From NCBI RefSeq assembly GCF_028640845.1, contig NC_080543.1, positions 11,373,959 to 11,437,958 on the forward strand: a stretch of DNA of 64,000 nucleotides. Direction: 5' to 3'. Below the pieces are notes generated by a model. That model did no database searches. It was given only the letters and a program-made list of their open reading frames with translations, and was not told the DNA's origin. Source of the DNA: Ahaetulla prasina (taxonomy: Eukaryota; Chordata; Lepidosauria; Squamata; Colubridae). Below, one piece after another: positions 11,258-23,432 of this stretch. Every line of letters starts with the position of its first letter. Within the stretch, counting starts at the first letter, position 1. The position numbers were made by a program, and so were the translations under genes.

Positions 11258-11342
11258 TGATTTGATTATACATTTTTGGACTAAATCAATGGATGGTGAA
11301 ATAACCTGGTGTCATCTTCCATCACACCCAGGCCTTTACTAC

Positions 11343-12052
11343 AGGTAGTCCTCATCTTACAACCACGATTGAGCCCAAAATTTCCGGTCGTTAAGTGAAA
11401 CATTTGTTAACTGAGTTTTCTCCCATTTTACGACCTTTCTGGTCATAGCTGTTAAGTGAATTCTGCCCCATCTTACGATTTATTATTTATTTATTTATTT
11501 ATTATTTGAATTTATATCCCGCCCTTCTCCGAAGACTCAGGGTGGCTTACATGGTGTCAAGCAATAGTCTTCATCCATTTGTATATTATATACAAAGTCA
11601 ACTTTTATTGCCCCCAACAATCTGGGTCCTCATTTTACCTACCTTATAAAGGATGGAAGGCTGAGTCAACCTTGGGCCTGGTGGGACTTGAACTTGCAGT
11701 AATTGCAAGCAGCTGCGTTAATAACAGACTGCTTAGTCTGTTGAGCCACCAGAGGCCCTAATCTTTCTTGCCCCAATTCTTAAGTGGATCACTTGCAGTT
11801 ATTCAATTAGCGACACGGTTGCTAAGTGAATCTGGCTTCCCCAATGACTTTGCTTGTGAGAAGGTTGCCAGAGGTGGGATCACATAACCCTGCAACCGTC
11901 ATAAATAGGAGCCAGTAGACAAGCATCTGAATTTTGATCACATGACTGTGGGGATGCTGTAATGGGTTGTAAGTGTGAAAAAATGGCCATACGTCACTTT
12001 GAGTGACGTAACTTTGAACGGTCACTTTTGTTGTAAATCGAGGACTACCTGT
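11343..12052. mobile_element. Family T TIR element split by a SINE
   Basis: ACAGGTAGTCCTCATCTTAC to ATCGAGGACTACCTGTA with TA at both edges. The SINE A copy at 11480-11757 lies inside it. It lies in the 1.9-kb intron between two TMEM135 exons. Confidence 0.8.
11480..11757 (-). mobile_element. SINE family A, antisense, nested
   Basis: Full SINE A body in reverse, from ATATCCCGCCCTTCTCCG to the reversed tRNA-like head GTTGAGCCACCAGAGGCCC, preceded by TTTATTTATTTATT. Nested in a family T element. Confidence 0.85.
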
Positions 12053-12335
12053 ACTTACTGCCTGCCTTATAAAAAGATGATAGCGATTTTCTTATTTTGT
12101 ACAGAATATTTGTTGCATTTTTATGTACAGTTCTTTATATTGATTGTTTCCCTGTTTTGGGAAATGTCACCCTGAACGGGGGTACATACATTTGAATAAA
12201 TAATAATTTCATTGAATGCAAATGTAAACGTTTGGTCAGCTTAGAATTTTTTTCTAATATTTTTTTCTAATATGACCTATCACTATGCAAATGCACACGG
12301 TCCTTTGTATTTGTATTTGAATACTAAATACTAGC
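12053..12335. other. AT-rich intronic sequence
   Basis: No feature recognised. Confidence 0.4.
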
Positions 12336-12833
12336 TTACTAAAAAGCAGAGACATCACCCTGCCAACAAAAGTGCGTATAGTCAAGGCTATGGTTTTCCC
12401 AGTTGCAATGGATGGCTGTGAAAGTTGGACCATAAGGAAGGCTGAGCGTCAAAGAATTGAGGCCTTTGAACTCTGGTGCTGGAGAAGAACTCCTGCAAGT
12501 CCCTTGGACTGCAAGGCGATCAAACCGGTCAGTCCTAGAGGAGATCAACCCTGATTGCTCCTTAGAAGGCCAAATCCTGAAGATGAAACTCAAATACTTT
12601 GGCCACCTAATGAGAAGGAAGGACTCACTGGAGAAGAGCCTAATGCTGGGAACAATTGAGGGCAAAAGAAGAAGGGAAGGGCAGAGAATGAGGTGGCTGG
12701 ATGGAATCAGGACTCCAGAGGATGGTAGAGGACAAGAAGGCCTGGAGGAACATTGTCCATGGAGTCACGATGGGTTGGACACAAGTTTGCAACTAACAAC
12801 AGCAGCAACAACAACAACAACAACAACAAGCCT
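12336..12833 (+). mobile_element. Bov-B (RTE) LINE, 3' end
   Basis: Translated pieces in two frames match the end of the Bov-B reverse transcriptase: VKAMVFPVAMDGCESWTIRK, AFELWCWRRTP, then KMKLKYFGHLMRRKDSLEKS and MRWLDGI. A frameshift near 12500-12545 breaks the frame. The tail is a (CAA)n run at 12800-12830. Bov-B is the family known for transfer between squamates and ruminants (established). A second 3' end is at 47440-47727. Confidence 0.9.
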
Positions 12834-13545
<712 letters not shown>

Positions 13546-13659
13546 GGGTTGTGATTCAACTGTAGTAATCAGTGAACAGCTATAAAACAGCACTTAAAAT
13601 AATCCAGAATCATCACACTCAGTATATGCCGCAACATTTTTAGAGTTCCCATGAAAATG

Positions 13660-13895
13660 TTTGTTTGTAGCTCAGGCTTGACACGAAGGGTCCTTGGTGG
13701 TCTCTGAGCTTGCTTGTTTTCTTGCAGACGTTTCATTATCTGAACTAGGTAACATCATCAGTGCTAGTAAGGAGTGGGCTTTGCTCTCAGTTCTTACTAG
13801 CACTGTTGATGTTACCTAGTTTGGATAATGAAACGCCTGCAAGAAAACAAGGAAGCTCAGAGACCACCAAGGACCCCAAATGTTTATCTGATTGT
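13660..13895. mobile_element. PLE family A terminal repeats in inverted orientation
   Basis: 13690-13790 (minus) and 13795-13870 (plus) are inverted copies of the same terminal repeat: GGTCCTTGGTGGTCTCTGAG...CTTGCAGACGTTTCATTATC and its complement meeting near 13790. The inverted pair without coding sequence is a common remnant form of Penelope elements. Confidence 0.65.
13727..13761 (-). ncRNA. Hammerhead-ribozyme-like motif, PLE family A
   Basis: On the minus strand: CTGATGA, TG, TTACC...GATAA as an imperfect stem II, then GAAAC and GTC. The paired sense copy at 13803-13837 has CTGTTGA and GCC, so its core is mutated. Supported by the shared layout with families B, C and D. Confidence 0.5.
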
Positions 13896-15396
13896 AAAAT
13901 TCTAAAACCGTCAACTGTCTTAACTTTATTAAGAAGATTATTGGCTTCTGTTCTTGTTCTAGGTGGGACTTACTCCAATCAATTTTACTTTTAACTTATT
14001 CCAATCAATATTACAATTAATAAATAGATACTGCTGCAGGATTAGAGGGCGCATGATTGTGAATATCAGATGCTAGGACTTAATGATAGGCAGTTACCAT
14101 CATGTCCTGTGTGTGGACTTCTCAGAAATTCAATTCATTTATGGCTGTAAGAAATAACAATATTGAGCCAGCTATATATATACATATACATTCATACATA
14201 CATACATACATACATACATGCCTTGTTTTGCTCAGTTTGAGCCACAGTGCTTATCTTTATTAGTTTCTGCTCGTACAACTTTTCAGGATTCTTTCATAAT
14301 GTCTCAAACTCTTTTCCAGTGCACAAGGATACACTCCACGCAATAAATATGTCAAGATGGTATTGCTGGAAAATAACAGTTAGAGAGATTACAGTTCTAA
14401 GGTTGGTCAATTTCAGGTTTAAACGTGTTAGAGGAGGAAGAGAGTTTATGAAGATAGTCACATTCCTAGAGTGGGAAGGGATAGATGATCAAAAGATACT
14501 CCTCCTTACTCTTATCTCTCCAGTTTAGATAATTTCCTGGAAGAGCCCTGGCCTTTTAAACAAACGCATTTGCATTTCCACGGCTGTACTTTTTGCCTTT
14601 TTGATGTGATGCATCGGCCTTTCTCCGCTATACATTTCACTGGCCCAGAAATCACTGACACCATCCTTCTTATCTCTGTATCCTGTTGCTCCATTTGTTC
14701 TCACCGCATAACTGAGGCCAGCCACCCACCCTTCTCCAATCACCTGCTTTTCCTAAAGACATTCTTTGGAATGAAGCCCTTTTGCCTTTCCTTTCCTGCT
14801 GGGCTCACGTTGTTCTCCGCTCTAGCCGCTCTTTACAACCGAAGGCGTCACAAGAGAGGGCAAAAGGGATTAGCCGAGAACAGGTGCTGTACTCAGGAAG
14901 CCCTGTGAGGTTCCTTGAAAGGAAACGGCCCTGCCAAGAAGCCTGGCATATAGGGATGGCCAAGAATTAAAGAGGGGAAAGTGGGGGGGGGGAGGCTATA
15001 TTCCCGCCCACCCCCCCTTCTCTGTGAGTGCGATTTGTTCCTTGTTCTGTGGGTCTGTATCATCTGTCACTTGAAAAACATGTCTGCGAGCAGGAGGAGA
15101 GCTTCCCAAATTTGCTGCAACTGTAAATTGTCGGCAAATCAAGCGCATCATCACCTGAGGACAAATTAAATCCGAGCCCTCCCTTTTCATCAAAAGCGAC
15201 TGCAGGGACTTGTGTCGACGCCCCGGTTCTTAACCCACCCTTCTCCCAGTCTTTATTTTGGAAGGCAAATCAGAGACGGGTTGTATCCCAAAATGACAAT
15301 TGAGAAAAGATTTGGAGCTCCTATCCGAGTTCTGGAAAATAGGCTGTGATTGCTTGATTGGGCCCCTTCATTAAAAACTCTTGGTCTACATTCATA
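13896..15396. other. Mostly unique intronic sequence with a short CATA repeat
   Basis: A (CATA)n tract lies at about 14184-14221. The remainder shows no transposon ends. The part around 15080-15200 is non-repetitive and of balanced composition and could be a conserved non-coding element; this cannot be judged from one sequence. Confidence 0.35.
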
Positions 15397-15612
15397 ATAG
15401 AATAGAATTCTTTATTGGCCAAGTGTGATTAGACACACAAGGAATTTGTCTTGGTGCATACGCTCTCGGTGTACATAAAAAGAAAAGATATGTTCATCAA
15501 AGTACAACACTTACAACACTTAATGATAGTCATAGGGTACAAATTTAACACTTAATGATACAACACTTAATGATAGTCATAGGCTACAATTAAGCAATCA
15601 GGAAATGCAATA
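15397..15612 (-). mobile_element. Snake1-type LINE 3' end, antisense
   Basis: AATAGAATAGAATTC tail, then TATTGGCCAAGTGTGATTAG and GTGTACATAAAAAGAAAAG, the reversed 3' end seen at 49325-49430. Confidence 0.85.
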
Positions 15613-15697
15613 GGGAGGAATAACAGAATAACAGAGTTGGAAGGGACCTTAATGGTCTTCTCATCCAACCCTTTGCTCAAGTAGGAGAATCTATACC
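15613..15697 (-). mobile_element. CR1 LINE tail, antisense
   Basis: AATAACAGAGTTGGAAGGG followed by CCAACCCTTTGCTCAAGTAG is the reversed terminal segment of the CR1 copies at 6270 and 38575. Confidence 0.75.
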
Positions 15698-15698
15698 A

Positions 15699-15912
15699 GG
15701 AGTCCCCAACCTGTGGGCTGCAGCCCACTACTGGGCCGTGACCTCTTAGCCACCGGGCCGCCTTGAGAGGCTGGCCAGGGCACGTGTGTGTGTGTAGAGC
15801 CCCCCACTCGTGCTAGCATCAATGCGAGCATTGCGCGGGTGCTACCGTTGCAGCAAACGTTGCGTGCACACTCACTGCCCCATTTGTCTTGCATGCTAGC
15901 GGCCCTGTTCAT
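15699..15912. mobile_element. hAT element fragment
   Basis: Begins CAGGAGTCCCCAACCTGTG, a Charlie-like hAT end also seen inverted at 32440 and 34607. The other end is not identified. Confidence 0.5.
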
Positions 15913-15944
15913 GCATTCATGACCCAGTTTATCAAGACTGACAC

Positions 15945-16330
15945 CCTCCTGCGGGCTTCCCCATTGACTTTGCTTGTCAGAAGCTGGCCGTGAAGGTTGC
16001 GAATGGGGATTGCAAAGAGCCATGGTGGTGTAGAATGCAGTATTGCAGGCTAACTCTGCCGAATGCCAGCAGTTCGATCCTGATCAGATTTAAGGTGGAC
16101 TCAGCCTTCCATCCTTCCGAGGTCAGTAAGACGAGGGCCCGGATTGTTGGGGGGCAATCTGCTGACTCTGTAAACCTCTTAGAGTGGGCTGTAAAGCATC
16201 GTGAAGCAGTGTATAAGTTCTATTGCTATTACTATCCCGTGACCATGGCCTTCTGTGACCATTGTAATTGCGAGCCATTTGCCAAGCACCTGAGTTGCAA
16301 CCACATGATTGTAGGGTGTACAACTGCATC
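15945..16330. mobile_element. Decayed family T element split by SINE B
   Basis: CCCCATTGACTTTGCTTGTC before and GCCATTTGCCAAGCACCTGA after the SINE match consecutive interior parts of the intact copy at 16693-17093. Confidence 0.6.
16016..16232 (+). mobile_element. tRNA-derived SINE, family B
   Basis: The head has box B GTTCGATCC. The body GACTCAGCCTTCCATCC...GATTGTTGGGGGGCAAT is shared with SINE A, but the 3' end is different: GTAAACCTCTTAGAG...GTATAAGTTCTATTGCTATT. Confidence 0.85.
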
Positions 16331-16690
16331 TTCGAGGTAAGACCACAAGCCTCCTTGCTCAGGACTGTCCTGACGTTGAATGTTTGCTGAATAAGTGGTA
16401 CCCGAACAAGGACTCTCTGTATTTAGGCAGTAGCAGAGAATAAATGATCTAAAAACTTTCAATAATTCCTTAACAATGCAAACACTAAAGGTGCTTTCTT
16501 ATCTACCTTGATCTCTTTAAGTACAATGCATTTCCTCTGCGTGATGTTCCATTGTTGGAGCTTTGTATAACATAAGGCAGTGAAGATTGGAACTGGTTGC
16601 ATTTGTCACGAACCAGGACCTCCATCTGATTGAAGAAGAAGCCAATTCAGAAGCTTTCCCTCAATTAGGTTGCAATGGTCCGGGCATTTA
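16331..16690. other. Intronic sequence without recognised features
   Basis: No feature seen. Confidence 0.4.
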
Positions 16691-16692
16691 TA

Positions 16693-17093
16693 CAGGTAGT
16701 CCTCTATTTACGACCACAGTTAAGCCCAAATTTTACGTGCCTGAGCGAGACATTTGTTAAGTGAATTTTGCCCCGTTTTACCACCTTTCTTGCCATGGTT
16801 GTTAAGTGAATTGCTGCAGTGGTTAACTTAGCAACACAATTGTTAAGCAAATCAGTTTCCCCCATTGCCTTTGCATGTCAGAAGGTCGCAAAAGGTGATC
16901 ACATGAGCCCTGGACACCGACCGCCACCATCACAAACAGGAGTCAGTTGCCAAGTTATTTTGATTTGGATCGCGTGACCGTAGCGATGCTACAGCGTTCG
17001 TAAGTGTGAAAAGCGGTCACAAGTCACTTTTTTCAGTGTCAGCGTAACTTTGAACGGTCACTAAATGAGCTGCCGTAAGTCGAGGGCTACCTG
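16693..17093. mobile_element. Family T TIR element, uninterrupted 401-bp copy
   Basis: Inverted ends CAGGTAGTCCTCTATTTACG and GTAAGTCGAGGGCTACCTG, flanked on both sides by TA (16691-16692, 17094-17095). No transposase frame. Reference copy for the family in this window. Confidence 0.8.
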
Positions 17094-17143
17094 TAGTGCA
17101 GTTAAAAAGAAAGCGAATTTCCTAGCTGCTAAATCGGGGCGGT

Positions 17144-17260
17144 CAGGTATGGCAACTTTACGACCTGTGGACTTCAACTCTCAAAATTCCTGATCCAACC
17201 TTGCCGGCTCAGGAATTTGAAGTGCACAGGTCATAAAGTTGGCATAGTTTGCCACCCCTG
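17144..17260. mobile_element. Decayed palindromic hAT MITE
   Basis: CAGGTATGGCAACTTTACGA to CATAGTTTGCCACCCCTG with the CCTGTGGACTTCAACTC arm. Same type as 2190-2324, more diverged; no duplication is readable. Confidence 0.6.
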
Positions 17261-17663
17261 CCTTAAATACTGATAAATTCTTGGTCTGAACACCTGCATG
17301 ATCGGAGTTCTTGCGTCCTTGCTGTGCCTCCCCTCATATCAGAAATATTAAGGCTCCAAGCTTAATTATCCCCTTTCTCTCTTTGGCGTGAGCAGCTGAA
17401 TGGTGACTACCTCTCCAAAGAGATACTTCACATTCCAAGTGTGCAGGCATCAAGTACAAGCTTAATGTAGCAAACAGAGCTTGGATTTGCACTGTTTATA
17501 TTTGAAGTTGCCTTGCACTTTTTCTCCGTTATCAGCAGCAGCAAGGAAGGCATCAAAACAACTCACCTTCATTTGCAGGTGAATTTCTTCCAGGTTGGCT
17601 CCTAGTTTAGGACGCATCACCTAATGACACCAACCCCCTCCCCTTCAATTTTTGTTCAGGTTT
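17261..17663. other. Intronic sequence without recognised features
   Basis: No feature seen. Confidence 0.4.
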
Positions 17664-17937
17664 TGCAGAGATTTTTTTTTAAATTTGCATTTATATCCTG
17701 CCCTTCTCCGAAGACTCAGGGTGGCTTACACTATGTTAGCAATAGTCTTCATTCTATTTGTATATTTATATACAAAGTCAACTTATTGCCCCCAACAATC
17801 TGGGTCCTCATTTTACCTACCTTATAAAGGATGGAAGGCTGAGTCAACCTTGGGCCTGGTGGGACTAGAACCTGCAGTAATTGCAGGCAGCTGCTGTTAA
17901 TAACAGACTGCATTAGCAGCCTGAGCCACAGAGGCCC
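17664..17937 (-). mobile_element. SINE family A, antisense
   Basis: Full antisense SINE A from the T-rich tail through GACTCAGGGTGGCTTACAC to the reversed head GAGCCACAGAGGCCC. Confidence 0.85.
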
Positions 17938-18149
17938 TTGTTCAGATAGTATTTCAGGTCTAGTTCAAAAGTGAAAAGTTTCAGTTTTGACTCCCTCATT
18001 TCAGCTGTGGGGATCCGCTAAATGTATTTTATTAAAAGGACCAATCAATGTTGAGGGTTAATCTTTGAATGGTTAAATCATCCATCCTTTAAAAAAAAAG
18101 AAACCCTGTTAAGAGTTTCTGAAAGACGAACGGTACTTGTTGAAATTAC

Positions 18150-18382
18150 CCTGTTTCCCCAAAAATAAGACCCATTTGGAAAACAAGCCCTAGCATGATT
18201 TTTCAGGATGCTGTTAATATAAGCCCCTACTCCCAAATAAGCCCCAGTTAAGCTCGTCAAGCAGACAGAGGCATTTAGTACCATATTTCCTGAAAATAAG
18301 ACCTAACCAGAAAATAAGCCCTAATGCATCTTTTGGGGCAAAAAAAATATAAGACCCGGTCTTATTTTCGGGGAAACACAGT
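18150..18382. mobile_element. TIR MITE of the 'CCGTGTTTCCCCGAAAATAAG' family (family E)
   Basis: Inverted ends CCCTGTTTCCCCAAAAATAA and CTTATTTTCGGGGAAACACA with TA on both sides. No coding capacity. Three more copies lie at 23433, 25660 and 38239. The TA target suggests Tc1/mariner relations (inference). Confidence 0.75.
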
Positions 18383-19046
18383 AATTCCTGAAAAAAAACA
18401 GATATCCCTTTTCTTTTCTTCTGCTTCAAATGATTGAAGTCTTAATATTACTGTGTGATAGTTTTCAAGGTACAGTCGTGGATTGCTAGGGCTCTGTAAG
18501 TCAACTGCTTAAGTTGATGTCACTCTGTTGAGCAATTATTGTTTCATTCCGTAAGTAGAATTTGTATGGTTTTCGGCATTTGTGCCAAGGACAATTTGAA
18601 CTTTGTTATTTCCACGTCTAAAACAGGAAAAAAAAAAAACCTTGTGAAAAAACACCACCACCTAAGTTCTTAAGCAGAAAGTAGAGCTTGGCAGCGAATT
18701 TTCATACTTTTATTTTTTTTTGAGAGAGAGTATTAGGACCTTTCTAAAGCTTTTCTGAAGGGCATTACTTCCTTCTCTATTTTTCCAACGTATTCTAGAC
18801 TAAAAATGGCATAGCGTTTCTGTTTGAAATTCTGTTCAGCAGCGGAAAGTTTGTATGCCTTTTTGTCTCTGCCAGCATTTGCGGCATGTAGCTCTTGGTG
18901 CTTTCTTTGTTTCCCCACCTTTTCTATTTTGGGATCAGAAATAATTCTGGGAAGGAATTGGGCTCTTTTCTGCCTCATGAATTCTGAGTGGCAACCACAG
19001 AGCTAAAGGTGAAAAAGTAGAGAGGTTTGTGGCAAAGTTTTCTCAA
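18383..19046. other. Intronic sequence without recognised features
   Basis: A-rich; no transposon end or exon recognised. Confidence 0.4.
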
Positions 19047-19287
19047 TAGCAATAGCGCCTAGACTTGTATATCGCTTTACAGTGCTTTACAGCCCTCTCT
19101 CAGCAGTTTACAGAGTCAGCCAATTGCCCCCAACAATTAGGGTCCTCATTTTACCCACCTCGGAAGGCTGGAAGGCTGAGTCAATTTTGAGCCCAGTGAG
19201 ATTTGAACTGCCAAATTGCAGGCAGCTGGCAGCCAGCAAAAGTAGCCTGCAGTTCTGCACTGTAACCACTGCGCCACCAGGGCTCAT
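19047..19287 (-). mobile_element. SINE family B, antisense
   Basis: AGCAATAGCGCCTAGACTTG tail first, shared body CTCATTTTACCCACCTCGG, then reversed head AACCACTGCGCCACCAGGGC. Confidence 0.85.
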
Positions 19288-20041
19288 AGTAGAAACATCC
19301 ACTTGATTGATATCAATTATAAAAAATAGTCTGAAATATATTTTCCTCCAGGGCAATAGCCTAAATTAGACAGGTTATTTTTGAATTGTTATCCCCCTCC
19401 CCAATTTTGGAGTTCTTTGTAGGAAAATAAGAGTTATTACTAAAAAATAAGCGATATTACTGAGGGAATCCAGCTTAGATACTGAGGCAATCAGTGGAAA
19501 GTTCCTGGGATTTTAGCCCTGGATTTTAAAGAGTTCTTCTGTTGATATATAAGTTTGAACTTTCTCCCTTGGGATATCAATGACCAACCACCAAAGGAGG
19601 GTGTTTTGCTAAGGCTCTGTAAATATCCCATCCCACTGTCCTTTCAGTATGGAAGTTTGCGCTCTTGCTTAATAAAGCTCTTATCTACTCCACTCTTGAG
19701 CAGGAGTCTGTTTGTCTAATAGGAAAACTGTCCAGGCACATTCCTGGTTTTGTTACTCTGGCTGTAATTTATTAACTCTAAAGGGTAGCCTTTCTGGCAT
19801 ACCGCCAGCTGTTTTGATCTCAGAATCCCATCATCCAGAAGTTCATTATTGCCCAAGGAACATGGTAGCTGGGTTCCATTAAATCTGGAAACATTGGATT
19901 GGGGAAGGCTGTTCTAGAGAGTTATTTTTATGGAACAAGATACCTGGAGGATGGACTTCCTCCAAAAGTGTGGGTTGTGCTGAGAAATAGGACAAGGCTC
20001 TTATAAAGGATTTCTTGATAATTTTCACTGTTTTGCACTAA
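19288..20041. other. Intronic sequence with a possible old LTR fragment
   Basis: Around 19440-19735, GATATATAAG (TATA-like) is followed about 120 bases later by GCTTAATAAAGCTCTT (polyadenylation-like), the order found in retroviral LTRs. No target duplication or clear TG...CA ends were found, so this is only a suspicion. Confidence 0.25.
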
Positions 20042-20056
20042 CTTACTGAAACTTTA

Positions 20057-20412
20057 GGGGACACGGTGGCTCAGGGGCTAGGACGTTGAGTTTGTCGATC
20101 GAAGGTCGGCAGCTCAGCAGTTCGAATCCCTAGTGCTGCCGTGTAACGGGGTGAGCTCCCGTTACTTGTCCCAGCTTCTGCCAACCTAGCAGTTTCGAAA
20201 GCACGTAAAAATGCAAGTAGAAAAAATAGGGACCACCTTGGTGGGAAGGTAACACTGTTCCGTGCGTCTTTGGCATTGAGTCATGCCGGCCACATGACCA
20301 CAGAGACGTCTTCGGACAGCGCTGGCTCTTTGGCTTTGAAACGGAGATGAGCACCGCCCTCTAGAATCGGCAACGATTAGCACGTATGTGCGAGGGGAAC
20401 CTTTACCTTTAC
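20057..20412 (+). mobile_element. Sauria-type SINE with 15-bp target duplication
   Basis: tRNA-like head with box A GGTGGCTCAGGGGCTA and box B GTTCGAATCCC, body, and a CCTTTACCTTTA tail typical of Sauria SINEs mobilised by Bov-B. Flanked by a perfect 15-bp repeat cttactgaaacttta at 20042-20056 and 20413-20427, so this is an intact and fairly recent insertion. Confidence 0.93.
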
Positions 20413-20551
20413 CTTACTGAAACTTTATAAAGAAAGACAACACGGAGTATGTACATTCAACTCTGTATGTCGTTCTGTGAATAAGTTTGTGAAATAGCCA
20501 GTCACTGTTGCAAAAGCTGTGAATTTATCATGTTAACATGTGTACTTATAG

Positions 20552-20775
20552 GGACGCGATGGCTCAGTGGCTAAGACGTTGAGCTTGGTGATTGAAAGGT
20601 CTGCAATTCAGCGGTTCTAATCCCTAGTGCTGCTGTGTAACGGGGTGAGCTCCCGTTACTTGTCCCAGCTTCTGCCAGCCTAGCAGTTCTAAAGCACATA
20701 AAAAATGCAAGTAGAAAAATAGGGACCACCTTTGGGAGGGAACAGCGTTCCGGGCACCTTTGGCATTTAATCATA
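20552..20775 (+). mobile_element. Sauria-type SINE, 3' truncated
   Basis: Head GATGGCTCAGTGGCTAAGAC and body as in the copy 500 bases upstream, but it breaks off before the tail. Confidence 0.85.
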
Positions 20776-21204
20776 TTAGCATATTTAGGAGATGTCAATA
20801 ATTATACTGTCATTTAGCTACTCCAAAGTTACGGTGGCTTATGTAGATTTGAAAGTTTCAACATAAGTTGCACTTTGGCAAAATGTTTGCTGTATATTTA
20901 TGTTTGTGACACCTTGATATATTTATGTTTCACCGACTAGTTCTGTCTTGTTCTCTGGAGATCTTAATAATTCTTGGGTTGTTTCATCATGGATTTCTTT
21001 TAAGTTTGTAAAATGCATTCCCTACTTTCCATATTACGGTTTCTATTTATTTTTTTTGTGTGAAAGATGCAAGAATCTTTACTTCCACCGGAGGAGTCTG
21101 TCCTGTTTACTTAAGGCATGGTTGCTTGCATCCTGCCTTAAAATCGTCATCTCCTAAACTTAGTGCAGGGATCATTGTGTCCATGCCTTAACACTAACTT
21201 CTAT
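20776..21204. other. Intronic sequence without recognised features
   Basis: No feature seen. Confidence 0.4.
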
Positions 21205-21500
21205 AAAGGTAGTCCTTGACTTATGACCAGTTGCTTAGTAAAGTTATGACAGACCCTCCCCAAAGCTACTTATGGCCCAGTTTCAAAGTTATGGCTCAGC
21301 GGGGTGGGTCAAAAGAGACCCAAAGCTTGGTGGGACCCCAAGGGACAGCAAACAGAGCACAGGGTGGCTCGGGGGGGGGGAAGCTGGGGCAGGTGGGTCT
21401 GTGCCTGTGCTAGGCCTCCTCATCCCTGAGGCACCCCATGCTTTGCTTCGCCACCCATGCAGTCACTTAATGACCATCACAACTTGCGTCTATAATGGGA
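21205..21500. mobile_element. Decayed family T element
   Basis: AGGTAGTCCTTGACTTATGA at one side and GTCACTTAATGACCATCACA later fit the family, with a foreign GC-rich middle. Weak. Confidence 0.35.
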
Positions 21501-22096
21501 AGGCTCCCTTATGGTCAGATGTTGAGGTATGCCTCTATATGCCCCTTCCTTCACCAGCAAGTACGTTCTTATCAGTAGCATCAGTGCAGAGTATTCATCA
21601 GCGGCTCATCAGATAAATTACAAAAACCCTGTTCCTGGGCCAAAATGACAGGTACTTAACTTTTATAAGTCTCAAATGAGACAGAACATTTCAAAAGCTT
21701 TACAGTAGAAAAGGAAGGAAGATGAACTCAGGACAGAGATGAAGAAGAAAGAAGGGGAAGTATGGCTGGTCCGGGAATAGGACAGTTGACCTCAGCTGTC
21801 TGCTTCACCCTGCCTCCTCACCATAGTTGACCCATCACGGCCATCCCTCTCTGCCATTTCTCCAATTTGCACCTCCTCCACTGCCTCACCCAGGGAAATT
21901 CACCACGGGAGAAATCGTCCTAGCCGATTTGCCGCTTGGGACAATTAGCCACATGTCCCAGTGGTCCATCCATGCGCCAAGGGGTGGACCTCTATCTTCT
22001 TACTGGATGTAGCATACAGAGGGTGCCAGGTGGAGTGGGCAGCGGCCCCGAGCTTCAGGTGTTTTCATGGTGGGTTGGTGTGGGTGAAGTGGATAG
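21501..22096. other. Intronic sequence without recognised features
   Basis: No feature seen. Confidence 0.35.
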
Positions 22097-22104
22097 GGCT
22101 AGGT

Positions 22105-22296
22105 CAGTAGTGGTATTCAGCCAGTTCAGGAGAACTAGTAGCGGCGGCTGCGGGAGGCTCCACCCACCCGCCCGGACGTCATCACGTCCCATTTTTGATG
22201 TTCTGCGCATGCGCAGAAGGTCCTGAGCATGCGCGGAGGAGGCACATGCACTCACATTTGCGAACCGGTAATGAAGGTAAGTGAATACCACCCTTG
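22105..22296. mobile_element. Non-autonomous hAT element with NRF1-like palindrome
   Basis: Ends CAGTAGTGGTATTCAG and TGAATACCACCCTTG; perfect 8-bp duplication ggctaggt at 22097-22104 and 22297-22304. The CpG-rich interior holds CTGCGCATGCGCAG at 22203-22216. Confidence 0.9.
22203..22216. promoter_or_regulatory. NRF1-type palindromic site inside a hAT element
   Basis: CTGCGCATGCGCAG contains TGCGCATGCGCA, the consensus palindrome bound by NRF1 (established motif). A near-match GAGCATGCGCGG follows at about 22224. Whether it is bound is unknown. Confidence 0.45.
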
Positions 22297-22304
22297 GGCT
22301 AGGT

Positions 22305-23430
22305 GGGCGTGGTTAACTGTCCTAGACCCGGCTGTTCCCTCCATTCTACTAAGAAATGTGATGTCTTAGGAGTCAACTGTTGCTGTTTTCTGTTCGTTCA
22401 TTGTAAGAAATGTGCAGTTAGGAACTGGAGTTGTTATATCTCTAACTCTTTTGTTTTATCTTGAATCTATCCCCCACACGACCCCCCCAATAATTTTATT
22501 TGTTTTAAATAAGTTGTACCTCGTTCATGATTTCTTAGCTGTCTTGAGATACAAGGTTGCCACTAAAAAAAATTTGATTCGTGCTTTCACTCAACACTGT
22601 GAGCAAGTTCAGATGTGATGGTGGGCAGAATCAGAAAATTCATGGAATTTCAAGAGTTCACACGTTGCCTGTATCTTAAATTTGTTTTGGATTTTTTTTC
22701 ACCTCATCCCCTTTTCCCCCATTTAAACAAGTCTGAACCAAAATGTAATCCATTGAATTATGAGTCCTGCCTTTGCACTACAGACACCCCTGAGAAAATT
22801 CAATATGTTATTTCTCATTTCAGGCATTAAAAAATGTAAATAAATGTCATTTTGATCCAGGAATAGGCTTTTTTCCCCGTAATTTGTCTGTCTGGTGAGC
22901 TATTGTTGAGCATTCTGTACTAAATAACAAATTAATAGATGCTATTGATAAAAAACACACTTGGTGGTGAAGGAAGATCTCTCTCTTTCTCTCTCTAAAA
23001 TAGTATATCAGACATCAATATTCCCACAGTGGGAATCTGAGTTTTACTTTAAATGAAAATATTATTTTTTAATTAGTGCCTGATGACCTCTTGATGACCA
23101 GGAAATTAAACTTTTGTTTTAGTTTCTTATCTTTCCTCAGGAAGGAGAACAAGTGTTCCAAAACACAAGCACATTTTCCTAATTTATTGAGACAGTTAAA
23201 CATGGTGTTTCTCGCAGTGAATAAAATGGTACAAAACCTCTTGGCTTTTGTAATAGCTAAGGGTATTTGGTGCCTTGGGGATAATAGCTATTACTAAAGC
23301 TATGCTAGAATGGGTTGACTGTGGAGGTGACAATACGATATTGTGTGCTTGGCAAAAAAGCAAACATCAGAATGGAAATACATATATATATATGGAATAT
23401 ATGTATGGATATATATATATATATAATGGA
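22305..23430. other. Intronic sequence without recognised features
   Basis: No exon-like frame with splice sites or transposon end seen; a short ATAT tract at about 23385-23425. Confidence 0.4.
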
Positions 23431-23432
23431 AA

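Noticed and set aside
14570..14908. 112-codon plus frame as a possible gene
   Set aside because: No splice sites, no recognisable domain, no supporting frame conservation that I can assess.
20057..20412. tRNA gene call from the A and B boxes
   Set aside because: The tRNA-like part is a SINE head with SINE body, tail and target duplication; the same applies to all box-B hits here.
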